The notes under the pieces: generated by a model
The model's input: only the letters and a program-made list of their open reading frames with translations
What the model was told of the DNA's origin: nothing
The model's database searches: none
Translations under genes and position numbers: made by a program
Origin: Acidobacteriota bacterium
GTDB lineage: Bacteria; Acidobacteriota; Terriglobia; Acidiferrales; UBA7541
Direction: 5' to 3'
NCBI GenBank assembly: GCA_013286165.1
Contig: JABDGF010000003.1
Coordinates: 3,526 to 67,525, forward strand
DNA: 64,000 nucleotides
Part shown: piece after piece, positions 31,971-41,122 of the stretch
Layout: every line of letters begins with the position of its first letter
Numbering within the stretch: position 1 is the stretch's first letter

Positions 31971-33542
31971 CTAGCGTCCTCCCTTTCCTTGCGATTTACC
32001 GCCCTGCTTGCCGAAGGACTTCGCGCCACCCGATTTCGAGAAATTCTTGGCAGGACTCTTGGGCGTGAAATTTTTCGAATTGCCGTTCGCCGGAACGGCG
32101 GAATTTCTGCCCTTCTGCACGCGGCTGTACACCTTGGCTTCGGCGGTGTCGCGGAAAGCTTTGTCCTTGGGGCCGCGGCCGAAGGGGACGCGCGGACCTT
32201 CGGGCTCGGCGGCGCGTTCGGGTTCGACGAACTCATCCTCAGGGTAAATCGGCGGCACGGGTTTCGGCGGTACGGGCGCGACGGCCGGGCGCGGAGCAGG
32301 CTGCGGCTGAGCGGGCTTCGCTTGCTGGACTGTGTTTGGTTGCCGCGCTGGGTTGGCGTGCAGCACTGGGCGCGGCGCATCGGCGTGCTGCTGCGGTTTC
32401 TGTTGCGGCTTCTGGTGCTGCGAGTGGCCGCCGTTTGCGGATTTCAAGACCGAGGCGGCGTCACCCATGCCGGCCGGAAAATCGGAGAGCTTATAGGTGA
32501 TGTCGATGCCGGAGCCCGGCGGCGTGACTTCGCTCATCGGGCGTTTGAACTCGGCGGAAATATCGTGGCAGCCGTCGCAGTAAACGCCTTCGGCGGCGAA
32601 TTCAGGCGGCGGCATCGGCGAGTCTTCGGCGAACTGCTGGTCAACGTCGAGCAGCTTTTCGATCTTGGCGTCGAGTTCGGATTTCGTCTTGGCGTCCCAG
32701 ATTTTATTGTCGGTGAGAAATTTCTCGTACAGCACGATGGGATCGCGCGACTTCCAGAAATCGAACATTTCCTTGGGAACGTATTCGGCGGGATCGTGCT
32801 GCGCGTGGCCTCGCATGCGCATGGTTTTCACTTCGATCAGGCGAGGGCCGCGTCCGGCGCGACACTCTTCGACAGCGTACTTGGTGTTGTTGAAGACGGC
32901 GACGACGTCGTTGCCATCGACGATCGAGCTTTGAATGCCGTAGGCGACGGCGCGGTCGGCGAGATTTTTCACCGGCACCTGGCGCGAAACGGGCGTCGAA
33001 TAGGCCCACTGATTATTTTCAACGATCAGAACGAAAGGCGCCTTTTGCGCGGCGGCGAGGCCGAGGCCTTCGTGGAAGGCGCCGGTAGAACTGCCGCCGT
33101 CGCCGATCCATGTGAGAGCGACAATATTCTGGCCGAGGTAGCGGCCGGCCATCGCAACGCCGGTCATTACGGGGATCAGATCACCGAGCATGGAAATGGG
33201 CGAGACGATGTGCAGATCTTTGAGGTCGCCGAAGTGGCTGGTGCCGTCTTTGCCCTTGGTGGGCGAGGTGTATTTCGCCATGTGCTGCGTGAAGATGTCG
33301 CGCGGGGGAACGCCTTTGACGAGCAACGCGCCGATATTGCGGATCATGGGCGCGATCCAGTCGCGCTTTTCGACGGCGGACGCGGTACCGACCGAGACGG
33401 CTTCCTGGCCGAGGCTGGAGTAGAGGCCCCCGACGATTTTATTCTGGCGGAACAGGCGGACCATGCGCTCTTCCAGCTGGCGGTTGAGCTGCATGTAGTA
33501 ATAAAGGTTGAGGTGCTGTTCGCGCGTGAGCGGCTGGCTCAT
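31971..33542 (-). CDS. pdhA: 2-oxoacid dehydrogenase E1 component, alpha subunit, with long low-complexity C-terminal tail
   Basis: The 523-residue protein is about 150 residues longer than usual. Residues 1-330 form a standard E1alpha: YSSLGQEAVSVGTA, then the thiamine-diphosphate motif IGDGGSSTGAFHEGL...VENNQWAYSTP, then the phosphorylation-loop region MRMRGHAQHDPAEY. From about residue 370 the sequence changes to Gln/Pro-rich (QHQKPQQKPQQHADAPRPV), then Pro/Glu-rich, and ends in a basic Lys/Gly/Ser/Phe tail (KNFSKSGGAKSFGKQGGK). A CDGCH motif sits at the boundary. The tail is in frame and followed directly by E1beta, so it is real coding sequence unless a frameshift hides a stop. Confidence 0.92.
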   Translation of the reverse strand: MSQPLTREQHLNLYYYMQLNRQLEERMVRLFRQNKIVGGLYSSLGQEAVSVGTASAVEKRDWIAPMIRNIGALLVKGVPPRDIFTQHMAKYTSPTKGKDGTSHFGDLKDLHIVSPISMLGDLIPVMTGVAMAGRYLGQNIVALTWIGDGGSSTGAFHEGLGLAAAQKAPFVLIVENNQWAYSTPVSRQVPVKNLADRAVAYGIQSSIVDGNDVVAVFNNTKYAVEECRAGRGPRLIEVKTMRMRGHAQHDPAEYVPKEMFDFWKSRDPIVLYEKFLTDNKIWDAKTKSELDAKIEKLLDVDQQFAEDSPMPPPEFAAEGVYCDGCHDISAEFKRPMSEVTPPGSGIDITYKLSDFPAGMGDAASVLKSANGGHSQHQKPQQKPQQHADAPRPVLHANPARQPNTVQQAKPAQPQPAPRPAVAPVPPKPVPPIYPEDEFVEPERAAEPEGPRVPFGRGPKDKAFRDTAEAKVYSRVQKGRNSAVPANGNSKNFTPKSPAKNFSKSGGAKSFGKQGGKSQGKGGR

Positions 33543-34372
33543 GCTTCACTTCCTTTCGATGCGGAGACTGCGAGTTCGAGTTCGGCTGAGTTTGATGCCG
33601 CTATGTGGCTGAGATCGTTGCTCGCTTCGGCTGAAGCTGATACTTCGGATGCGGCCAGCGCTGCTGCGAATTCTTCGCGCGTGACTGGGACTATTGCGCT
33701 GCCGAACACTTCACCGAATTGCGTGACGAGGGCCTGTGCGACTTCGGCGCGCGAGACGGCGCGATTGAGAAGACGTTCGAGCGAGGCGGCGCGTTTCCCG
33801 GAAATGCCGCACGGAACGATCAAATCGAAATAGTTGAGGCTGGTGGTGGCATTGTACGCGAAGCCGTGCGAGGTGACCCAGCGGCTTAGGTGCACTCCGA
33901 GCGCGGCGAGTTTCTCTTCGCCGTTCGGGGTATCAACCCATATGCCGTGCTTGTCCTCGAACCGTTTGGCTTCGACGCCGAATGTCGCGCTGGCGCGAAT
34001 CATGATTTCTTCGATCTGCTCGACGTACCAGCGGACGTCTTTCTTGTGCGCGGCGAGATCGAGAATCGGGTAGCCGACGATCTGGCCGGGGCCGTGGTAG
34101 GTGATGTCGCCGCCGCGATCCGTTGCGTGAAACTCGACGTTCATTTGCGCGAGGACGCCGTCTGCTGCTTTGAGATGTTCTCGCTTGCCGTTGCGGCCGA
34201 GCGTGATCACGTGCGGATGCTCGCACAGGAGCAATGTGTCGGGAATGTCGCCACGTTTGCGAGCCGCTACCGTGCGCGACTGCAGCTCCGAGGCTGGCGC
34301 GTAAGGGACGAGGCCGAGATCGACGACCCAGCACGTTTTTCGGGACGGTTGGCTCACAACTCTCTCAGACAT
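33539..34372 (-). CDS. lipB: Octanoyltransferase LipB
   Basis: The protein has 277 residues from ATG 34372; a GTG 6 codons upstream is the alternative. Family blocks are HPHVITLGRNGKREHL, the signature RGGDITYHGPGQIVGYPI, and the catalytic pair: Lys in GEEKLAALGV and Cys in LIVPCGISG. It transfers octanoyl from acyl carrier protein to lipoyl domains, the first step of lipoate synthesis for the E2 encoded downstream. The stop overlaps the E1alpha start by 4 bases (ATGA). The last ~40 residues are an Ala/Ser/Glu-rich extension. Confidence 0.93.
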   Translation of the reverse strand: MSERVVSQPSRKTCWVVDLGLVPYAPASELQSRTVAARKRGDIPDTLLLCEHPHVITLGRNGKREHLKAADGVLAQMNVEFHATDRGGDITYHGPGQIVGYPILDLAAHKKDVRWYVEQIEEIMIRASATFGVEAKRFEDKHGIWVDTPNGEEKLAALGVHLSRWVTSHGFAYNATTSLNYFDLIVPCGISGKRAASLERLLNRAVSRAEVAQALVTQFGEVFGSAIVPVTREEFAAALAASEVSASAEASNDLSHIAASNSAELELAVSASKGSEA

Positions 34373-34470
34373 CGATTCACGAACTGCCACAACTTTTCAC
34401 AACTTGGCCGTGAAGGCCACGCCCGCGGGCGCCGTGAACCGCACGCGCCGCGAGCGCTGGAACGTCACAA

Positions 34471-35868
34471 CTAAAAATTGATCGTCAAGCCGCGAACGCT
34501 GTTGTACGCATCGCCCAGCGCTTCCCAAACGGTGGGGTGCGCGTGGATTGTGGCGGCCATGTCGTCGAGCGTGCCTTCGAGGGCCAGCGTATTCACCGGC
34601 CCGGCGATAATTTCGGTAGCCAGCGGCCCGATGGCGTGAACGCCGAGAATTTCGCCGTACTTGGCGTCGGCGACGACTTTGATGAAGCCTTCGTGCGAGC
34701 CGAGGATCGTGGCTTTGCTGTTGCCGAGGAACGGGAACTTGCCGGTCTTTATTTCGTAGCCGGCTTCGCGCGCCTGTTTCTCGGTAAGACCGATGGAGCC
34801 GATCTGCGGTTCGCAGTACGTCGCGTTCGGGCAGCGCCTGCGGTCGAAAGGCTGAACGTCTTTACCGGCCATGCGACCGACGGCGATGATTCCTTCTTGC
34901 GATGCGGCGTGCGCGAGCTGCGGCTGGCCGGCGACGATGTCGCCGATGGCGTAGACGCCCGGCTCGTCTGTCTCCATGTAGGCGTTGGTGTGAACGAAGC
35001 CGCGCTCGACTTTGATTTTCGTTTTGTCGAGGCCGATGTTTTCGGTAAGCGGGCGGCGGCCTACGGCGATCAGCACTTTTTCGGCGTTGATGGTTTTCGA
35101 GGCGCCGGACTTGTCTTTGTAAACGACGGTCGCGCCGTTCGCGTCTTTCTTCACGGACTCGACTTTGGCTTCGAGTTCGATCTTCATGCCCTTCTTGACG
35201 AGGGCTTTGTGAAGCTCGGCGGAAATTTCTTCGTCTTCGAGAGGCACGACGCGCGTGACGGCTTCGAGCAGCGTGACGTCCGTGCCAAATGTCTTAAAGA
35301 TCGAAGCGAATTCGACGCCGACCGCACCGCAGCCGACGACGATCATCGACCTCGGGATCGAGGTGAGGCCGAGGATTTCGCGATTGGTGAGAATCGTATC
35401 CTTATCAATCTCCACGCCGGGAAGCGAGCGCGCTTCGGAACCAGTGGCGAGCAGGATGTACTTGGTTTCGAGTTCGGTGACCTTGCCGTCTTTTTCCACC
35501 GAGACGCGGCCCGGACCGGCGATCTTGCCCCAGCCCGTGATCGATTCGACTTTATTCTTTTTGAAGAGCAGGCCGATGCCGCCGGCGTGCTTCTTCACGA
35601 TTTTGTCTTTGCGGCCCAGGATCGACGGCCAATTGATCTTCACGTCTTTGGCTTCGAAGCCGAATTCCTCGGCGCGCTTGAAATGTTCGTAGATGTCGGC
35701 GTGGTGGAGAAACACTTTGGTGGGAATGCAGCCGACGTGGAGGCACGTCCCACCCAAGAATGAATCTTTTTCGACGACGGCGACTTTCAGGCCCCACTGC
35801 GCGGCGCGAATCGCAGCCACATATCCGCCGGGACCACTACCAATTACAACGAGATCGTATTTAGCCAA
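34471..35868 (-). CDS. lpdA: Dihydrolipoyl dehydrogenase (E3)
   Basis: The 465-residue flavoprotein starts with the FAD site VVIGSGPGGYVAAIRAAQWG. The redox disulfide is in GGTCLHVGCIPTKVFLHH. The NAD site is IVVGCGAVGVEFASIF. The C-terminus has the interface His/Glu pair in HAHPTVWEALGDA. It reoxidises the dihydrolipoyl arm of E2 and passes electrons to NAD. It is the first gene of the operon, 98 bases before lipB, and the promoter at 35964-35992 lies upstream. Confidence 0.96.
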   Translation of the reverse strand: MAKYDLVVIGSGPGGYVAAIRAAQWGLKVAVVEKDSFLGGTCLHVGCIPTKVFLHHADIYEHFKRAEEFGFEAKDVKINWPSILGRKDKIVKKHAGGIGLLFKKNKVESITGWGKIAGPGRVSVEKDGKVTELETKYILLATGSEARSLPGVEIDKDTILTNREILGLTSIPRSMIVVGCGAVGVEFASIFKTFGTDVTLLEAVTRVVPLEDEEISAELHKALVKKGMKIELEAKVESVKKDANGATVVYKDKSGASKTINAEKVLIAVGRRPLTENIGLDKTKIKVERGFVHTNAYMETDEPGVYAIGDIVAGQPQLAHAASQEGIIAVGRMAGKDVQPFDRRRCPNATYCEPQIGSIGLTEKQAREAGYEIKTGKFPFLGNSKATILGSHEGFIKVVADAKYGEILGVHAIGPLATEIIAGPVNTLALEGTLDDMAATIHAHPTVWEALGDAYNSVRGLTINF

Positions 35869-35963
35869 CCCAGTTCTCCCTTGCAGTTTTCAAAGAAGCG
35901 ACGAGCCATTCGATGCGCGGTGGGTTCGTCAGGATTGCGGGCAACACCCTACGCAAACGCTTG

Positions 35964-35992
35964 ATTTTAACAGCCGTACGGGAGCGTCGCAA
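35964..35992 (-). promoter_or_regulatory. Sigma-70-type promoter of the lpd-lipB-pdh operon
   Basis: Reading the minus strand: TTGCGA, a 17-base spacer, then TAAAAT. The -10 lies about 96 bases before the lpdA start. Confidence 0.6.
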
Positions 35993-36133
35993 CCGGGATT
36001 GGGATGGGGAAGCGGGTAAAGTGAGGGCGGGCGCCAGTCCATTTTGGTTTGACGTAGCTGAGCCAGTGTGAAACTTTCGCTGACGCTTTCTCGTACCATC
36101 AGTCAAACGTACTGAGATTCCAGGAGTGTGCCC

Positions 36134-37096
36134 ATGAGTTTGAGTTCCCAACCCAGCCCGATGGCCGTGGATACGCGTTTCAGCCCGGCGCCGCCCCAGC
36201 CCCCCACTGCGCTGCACAAGACATTTATTGGGCCGAATGGATTGCGTGCTGGATGGCGCATCTTGATCTTCGTTGCGCTTTTCGTCGCGCAAGGCAAAGT
36301 GCTGAATATCGTGCTACACAGAATCCCGGCCGTAGTCGCTATGCACAAGGGATTGCCACCCGACGTGATGACGCCGGGCGTGCTGATGTTTGACGAAGGG
36401 TTGTCGGTCGCGCTACTGCTGCTCACGGCGTTCTGGATGACGCTGATCGAGAAGCGTTCGTTCGCGGATTACTACCTGCCGATCAATGAAGCATTCGGCA
36501 AGCGATTCTGGCAGGGCGTGCCGTACGGATTCGCGATGCTGTCTGCGTTGATGGCGATCATCGCGGCGCTGCACGGATTTTCGATTCAAGGCTTCGTTAC
36601 GGCGGGTGCTGTGGCTCTGAAATTCGCATTGCTCTACGCGATAGGGTTCTTCTTCGTGGGCATGACGGAAGAATTCCTAATGCGCGGATATCTCCAGTCC
36701 GCGCTCGGATCGGGAATCGGGTTCTGGCCTGCGGCGCTTGTGCTTTCTTTTCTCTTTGGCTTGGGCCACATCCAAAATATAGGCGAGGATTGGTTCGGAG
36801 CGGTGATGGCGGGGTCTTTTGGAATCCTCGCGGCGTTTGCGCTGTTTCGCACCGGCAACATCTGGTTCGCGATCGGGATGCACCTCGGCTGGGACTGGGG
36901 CGAGACATTCTTTTACGGAGTCCCGGACAGCGGCCTGAAAGGGACGAATTACCTGCTCAATGGCGTATTGCGCGGCCCGCACTGGATTTCCGGCGGCAGC
37001 GTTGGGCCTGAGGGCAGTGTGTTCGCGCTCGTCGTGCTCTTGCTTGCCGGAGTCGGGATTCATTTTCTATTTCCCGCAAAGCAAGTGGCTGCTTAG
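36134..37096 (+). CDS. CPBP family intramembrane metalloprotease
   Basis: The protein has 320 residues. ATG 36134 has CAGGAG at 7 bases; the track GTG is two codons earlier. About eight hydrophobic helices are visible. The CAAX-protease/bacteriocin-processing (CPBP, formerly Abi) motifs are present: the EExxxR motif in GMTEEFLMRGYLQSAL, the FxxxH motif in FLFGLGHIQN, and a third H in MHLGWDWGETFFYG. These residues hold the catalytic metal within the membrane. Bacterial targets are mostly unknown. It stands alone on the plus strand, divergent from lpdA. Confidence 0.88.
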   Translation: MSLSSQPSPMAVDTRFSPAPPQPPTALHKTFIGPNGLRAGWRILIFVALFVAQGKVLNIVLHRIPAVVAMHKGLPPDVMTPGVLMFDEGLSVALLLLTAFWMTLIEKRSFADYYLPINEAFGKRFWQGVPYGFAMLSALMAIIAALHGFSIQGFVTAGAVALKFALLYAIGFFFVGMTEEFLMRGYLQSALGSGIGFWPAALVLSFLFGLGHIQNIGEDWFGAVMAGSFGILAAFALFRTGNIWFAIGMHLGWDWGETFFYGVPDSGLKGTNYLLNGVLRGPHWISGGSVGPEGSVFALVVLLLAGVGIHFLFPAKQVAA

Positions 37097-37239
37097 CGTT
37101 TCCAAAGCCTGGAATCCTTTCCTTCACAATCAGCATCTACATGTGGTCGCGGGCCGGTAAAGTTTCCGGCTTGCGGCCCTTTTTGCCGCGGAGCGCATCG
37201 AAGAGAAACTCCGGTTTCTTCCCGAGCAACATGCGCGAT

Positions 37240-37269
37240 TTGACAGCGGTGGGAAGGACTCGTTAAAAT
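37240..37269 (+). promoter_or_regulatory. Near-consensus sigma-70 promoter of the DksA-like gene
   Basis: A perfect TTGACA (37240-37245), an 18-base spacer and TAAAAT (37264-37269) stand 45 bases before the start codon. Confidence 0.8.
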
Positions 37270-37314
37270 CGCGGGCTTTGAGTGAGGCGTTTGGGCTCAC
37301 CTAGGGAACAATCG

Positions 37315-37668
37315 ATGGACAAGAAACGACTGGATTACTACAAGAAAAAGCTGGTGACGCGGCGCGAGGAACTGGCGCGCGGCATCCTGAGAACCGAGCA
37401 GGAAGGACGCGAGGCCGACGAGGATCCCACCGTGGATCTCGCCGACAAGGCTGCCAATTCCTACACCAAGGAATTTCTCTTCGGCCAAACGCATAACGAA
37501 CGCACGATGCTGGCGCTGGTGGACAACGCGCTGATCCGCATCAAAGACGGCACGTTTGGCGAGTGCGATTCGTGCCACGAAGAACTTCAACAGAAGCGGC
37601 TGGAAGCGGTGCCCTGGACGCGGTACTGCATCAGCTGCCAAGAGAAAAAGGAACAGGGGCTGCTGTAA
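37315..37668 (+). CDS. TraR/DksA family zinc-finger protein
   Basis: The protein has 117 residues from ATG 37315 (MDKKRLDYYKKKL), with AGGGA upstream. The first 75 residues form a charged coiled coil with acidic tip residues (EADEDPTVDLADKAANSY). The last 35 form a four-cysteine zinc finger (FGECDSCHEEL ... TRYCISCQEKK). DksA-like proteins enter the RNA polymerase secondary channel and set promoter output together with ppGpp. The strong promoter and terminator show a single-gene transcript. Whether this one acts as DksA proper is not certain. Confidence 0.88.
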   Translation: MDKKRLDYYKKKLVTRREELARGILRTEQEGREADEDPTVDLADKAANSYTKEFLFGQTHNERTMLALVDNALIRIKDGTFGECDSCHEELQQKRLEAVPWTRYCISCQEKKEQGLL

Positions 37669-37684
37669 GCCCCTGTTCGGTTTT
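37651..37684 (+). terminator. Rho-independent terminator overlapping the DksA-like stop codon
   Basis: GAACAGGGGCT and AGCCCCTGTTC form an 11-base perfect stem, followed by GG and TTTT. The TAA stop codon lies across the loop and the first base of the 3-prime arm, so the last codons encode the 5-prime arm. Confidence 0.8.
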
Positions 37685-37799
37685 ACCCGTACCGCTGTGC
37701 CCTTCCCTGAGATTTTCTCCGCCGCAGCTTGACCTGTGCGCCGTTGTGTAACTGGTCCCGCTAAAACTTTTTACGCACGTCACGAATCGGTTATATAAG

Positions 37800-38633
37800 G
37801 TGGGTGTGTTTCTACGCTCCACGCTCGAAGCGTTGGCGTCTGTGCTGGCGCCGGCGCCGTGCCGGCTTTGCGCCAAGCCGCTGCTGAACGCGAGCCGCAT
37901 ACCGATTTGCCCGGAGTGCCTCGCATCGTTTGTGCCGATTGGCGAGCCGATATGCCAGTGCTGCGGGCGGCCGTTTCCGGCGATCGTTGCGGAGCACGCG
38001 ACTGCGAGTGGCGCTGCGCCGCTCACCCTGTGCCGGCTGTGCCGGGAAAATACTTTTGCATTTGCGCGCGCGCGAAGCTTCGGCGTGTACGACACTGCGC
38101 TGCACAACGCGATCCTGCTACTGAAGTACGAAGAGCTGACGCGGCTTGGCCACTGGTTCGCGGAGCGCCTCGCGGAAGTGGCTGCGCGCGAAGCCGAGCT
38201 TTTTCAGGCGGACGTGGTGGTGCCGGTTCCGCTTCATCCCGCGCGGCAACGCGAGCGCGGTTACAACCAGGCCGAGCTAATCGCGCGTCCTCTCGCGAAG
38301 AAGCTCGGCATTAAGCAAGGATCGTATTTGTTGATGCGCACAAGGCCGCGGCCGGCGCGGCTGGTGCTTTCGCGCAAAGAGCACTGGGAATCCGTGCGTG
38401 GCGCGTATGCCACGCGAAAAGGGCTGCGGGTGGACAAACTTCGAGTGCTGCTGGTGGATGACGTGATGACGACCGGAGCGACGCTCGATGCATGTTCGCG
38501 TGCATTGAAGAGCGCGGGCGCGGCTTCGGTGGTGGGTCTGACGGTGGCGCGGGTTACATCCGGCCTGGGACCGCTGCCGGCGCCTGCTATGCCGACACGT
38601 AAGGCGGGTGCGCCAGTCTCGAAACATTCATAA
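37800..38633 (+). CDS. comF: ComF family phosphoribosyltransferase-like protein
   Basis: The 277-residue protein starts at GTG 37800 or the GTG two codons on; a TATATAAG box just upstream suggests a very short leader. The N-terminus has zinc-type Cys pairs (CRLCAKPL, CPECL, CQCCGRPF, CRLCREN). The C-terminal half is a type I phosphoribosyltransferase fold with VVPVPLHPARQRERGYNQAE and the PRPP loop VLLVDDVMTTGATLDAC. In competent bacteria ComF/ComFC helps DNA uptake. In others the role is unclear. No other competence genes are close by. Confidence 0.9.
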   Translation: MGVFLRSTLEALASVLAPAPCRLCAKPLLNASRIPICPECLASFVPIGEPICQCCGRPFPAIVAEHATASGAAPLTLCRLCRENTFAFARARSFGVYDTALHNAILLLKYEELTRLGHWFAERLAEVAAREAELFQADVVVPVPLHPARQRERGYNQAELIARPLAKKLGIKQGSYLLMRTRPRPARLVLSRKEHWESVRGAYATRKGLRVDKLRVLLVDDVMTTGATLDACSRALKSAGAASVVGLTVARVTSGLGPLPAPAMPTRKAGAPVSKHS

Positions 38634-38721
38634 TCGGGAAACTAGCGGCGCATAGGCTGCATCTACTATACTTTGTACAGAGTCAGGTGAGAGTTTTTCG
38701 AGCGACGCGAGGGCGGCGCAA

Positions 38722-39351
38722 ATGGAAAACCGACACAAAAGCGGACTAAGACCGCGGCCTGTAATGGGCCGAGCCGGAGTTGCGCCCGACTCGGCGAAAT
38801 CCAAGCTCGCCGCTGCTGCCACCCCCAGCCGTCCCTCCGTGATGCAAGCCCCCGTACTTGTTCTGAACGCGACCTTCGAGCCCATTAATGTGACTGCCGT
38901 TCGCCGAGCGCTTGTGCTCCTGCTGAAGGGCGTGGCGCAGGCGGAAGAGACGAATTCCTCGAACGTGCATTCCACGAAAAGCGCGATGCAGGTGCCGAGC
39001 GTAATTCGCCTGCTGAGCTACCGGCACATTCCGCAACAGAGCCGGGCGCTCTCGCGGAAAAATATTTTGCTGCGCGACCGGAACACCTGCCAATTCTGCG
39101 CGCGAATTTTTCCGACCTCGGAATTGACGCTGGACCACGTGATGCCGCGATCGCGCGGCGGACGCTCTTCGTGGGAAAACCTGGTGGCCTGCTGCTACGC
39201 CTGCAACAACCGCAAGGGCGACCGCACGCCGGAAGAAGCGGGGATCAAACTGCAGCGCCGGCCTCGGCCTTTTACGCTGCACACTTCGCGCCAGCTGATG
39301 CGCCTGATCGGGCATCGCGACGAAAAATGGCGCAAATATCTTTTTTACTAA
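38722..39351 (+). CDS. HNH endonuclease family protein
   Basis: The protein has 209 residues from ATG 38722; an internal ATG at 38842 ([16 protein letters not shown]) may be the true start, since the family normally begins there. The HNH domain is clear: [20 protein letters not shown], with the Asp-His pair of the catalytic strand, then [20 protein letters not shown] with the second Cys pair and the Asn/His. This HNH group is conserved as a single chromosomal gene in many bacteria and its biological role is not established. A strong terminator follows. Confidence 0.87.
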   Translation: MENRHKSGLRPRPVMGRAGVAPDSAKSKLAAAATPSRPSVMQAPVLVLNATFEPINVTAVRRALVLLLKGVAQAEETNSSNVHSTKSAMQVPSVIRLLSYRHIPQQSRALSRKNILLRDRNTCQFCARIFPTSELTLDHVMPRSRGGRSSWENLVACCYACNNRKGDRTPEEAGIKLQRRPRPFTLHTSRQLMRLIGHRDEKWRKYLFY

Positions 39352-39443
39352 TCACTTCCAGCATTTTTCTTCGCCGTGAAAACAATGCAACCTTTTCCGA
39401 GAACGCGCGTCTAATTTTATAACTGCTTCTAGGACACACCCCG

Positions 39444-39487
39444 GGAAGTGGCACCGGCCTAATCCGGACCACTTCCTCTCCTTTTTT
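39444..39487 (+). terminator. Rho-independent terminator after the HNH gene
   Basis: GGAAGTGG and CCACTTCC form the outer stem and CCGG/CCGG the inner one, followed by TCTCCTTTTTT. It lies between two convergent genes. Confidence 0.85.
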
Positions 39488-39525
39488 CTGGCTTCTATTT
39501 TTGAATACTCTGCAAAACCGATTTT

Positions 39526-41088
39526 CTACTGGCGAAACAGCACTTTAATTCCGCTGCGCCATTTTTCGTTCAGGCCGATTTTTGTGATTTGAATTTCCGG
39601 CGAAAGATATTTTAAAAGCGTTGCCGTGGACGGATGGAATTGAAATCCCGATGCGACCAGCCACACCAGCGGCGGGCGTGAATCGATTTCGACGCCGGTG
39701 AAATATCCTTCGGCGTGAAAATCGTTTTGTAATTGGTGGCGGCGGACCCGCAGCCAGTAATCTACGGCTTGTAGCGGCAGCTGAATATCTTCCTTGGCCT
39801 TCAGCTCGATCACCACGAGCCTTCCCTGCCGCGTAATGCCGAGCAGATCCACAATGCCGCGGCCGTTGGCCGTGAGCGCGGGAACCTGCGAATAAAAAAA
39901 TCGCTGGTCGAGCTGCGCGTCGATGCGCGTGGGTTCTTGGATGGCCATGGATTCGAGCCAGCGTTCGGGTGATGCACGGAACATCCAGTGATTGACGTCG
40001 CGCGCTTCGGCGTTCCGGTGGAGATCGAGTTGGTGCAGAATCTTTTCCAGCGCGCGTTCGCTCTTTTCAGTGAGCGGCTTTTGCGCGTTGCCCAGGCCGA
40101 AGAGGACGCCTTCGCGCGTCCAGCGCGCGAAGGCGAGACCTTTGAAACAAAACGCGACTTCTTTCGCGTCAGGGCTTGGCCGCAGTTCGATTTGTGCTGC
40201 GGGGTTTGGCCACATCGCGCGGATTCTGCCGAACGCGTCTTGCGCTCGCGTGAGTGCGGCTTCCACATCGCGCCGCGGAACCAGCCAGCTTTTCAAATTC
40301 CCCGCGTCGGAGGTGGGCACACGGCGCATTTCGGCGTCGTGGCCGACCATCTCGAAAATTTCGACGCGAGCGCTCCCGGTGGAAATGCCGGGAAGCTTTT
40401 CGGAGATTGACGCCGCACCGCCTGCGGGAACGAATAGGCGCAAGCCTTCGATCGCACGCTTCGCGGAGTGGCTGCGCGCCCAATCGAGCCAGATCAGCCC
40501 GAAAGCCAGCATGCCTTCGATCGAAGCGGCAGTTTCTTCGCTCGACGCGGCGAGCAAAGCCCAGGCGCGCGGACCTTCATGCATGACTCCGCGCACATAG
40601 ATTCCCGAGAAGGAATGTTCCAGATCCGGCGACGCGGTGAGCGAATCGACAATCGCGTCTGGAAAACGCTCCGCGAGGATGCGCTCGAAGCGCGCGCGGA
40701 ACTGCTCGCGGCTGACGCGATTTTCAGGCCGCGCGGAATCGCGCCGCAAAAATTCAAGTTTCACGGGCTTGGCGCGACCGAATTTCCTCACGTCGAGCAC
40801 GACGCGTTGGCTGGATTGCTCGCGAATGCTCACGATGCGACGCGTGAGATTCCGCGCATCCGACCAGAGATGGACGACGGGATCGCGGCCTTCGGTTTTC
40901 AATTCGTACTGAAACGCAGCCAGATCAGCGAGCCACTCGCCGTCTTCGCGCACCTCGGCCGTCCCCGACGCGGCGAATTCCGCGAGCGCGAGATCGAGCG
41001 CCTGCCATTCCGTCGCGTCGAGGGCGTCGGAGCCCTGAGGCAATTTCCGGACGGCGTTATCGGCGGCCTGAGAGGCAGCGCGTTTCAT
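39526..41088 (-). CDS. Uncharacterised protein with C-terminal PD-(D/E)XK nuclease-like domain
   Basis: The 520-residue protein is not recognised as a whole. The first 150 residues are charged. The middle contains helical segments without known motifs. Residues about 410-450 read GRGIVDLLGITRQGRLVVIE followed by LKAKEDIQLPLQAVDYWLRV. The order Asp, then ten or so residues, Glu-x-Lys and a following Gln/Asp helix is the PD-(D/E)XK nuclease core, as in NucS/DUF91-like proteins. It is therefore a candidate DNA-cleaving or DNA-binding protein. It converges with the HNH gene and is upstream of nothing similar on its own strand. Confidence 0.6.
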   Translation of the reverse strand: MKRAASQAADNAVRKLPQGSDALDATEWQALDLALAEFAASGTAEVREDGEWLADLAAFQYELKTEGRDPVVHLWSDARNLTRRIVSIREQSSQRVVLDVRKFGRAKPVKLEFLRRDSARPENRVSREQFRARFERILAERFPDAIVDSLTASPDLEHSFSGIYVRGVMHEGPRAWALLAASSEETAASIEGMLAFGLIWLDWARSHSAKRAIEGLRLFVPAGGAASISEKLPGISTGSARVEIFEMVGHDAEMRRVPTSDAGNLKSWLVPRRDVEAALTRAQDAFGRIRAMWPNPAAQIELRPSPDAKEVAFCFKGLAFARWTREGVLFGLGNAQKPLTEKSERALEKILHQLDLHRNAEARDVNHWMFRASPERWLESMAIQEPTRIDAQLDQRFFYSQVPALTANGRGIVDLLGITRQGRLVVIELKAKEDIQLPLQAVDYWLRVRRHQLQNDFHAEGYFTGVEIDSRPPLVWLVASGFQFHPSTATLLKYLSPEIQITKIGLNEKWRSGIKVLFRQ

Positions 41089-41122
41089 TTGTAGGTCCTT
41101 CTGGGGCGGGACAGCTGTGCAG

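Noticed and set aside
31989-33833. 614-codon plus-strand ORF over E1alpha and lipB
   Set aside because: Antisense of genes with full catalytic motifs; its own sequence has none.
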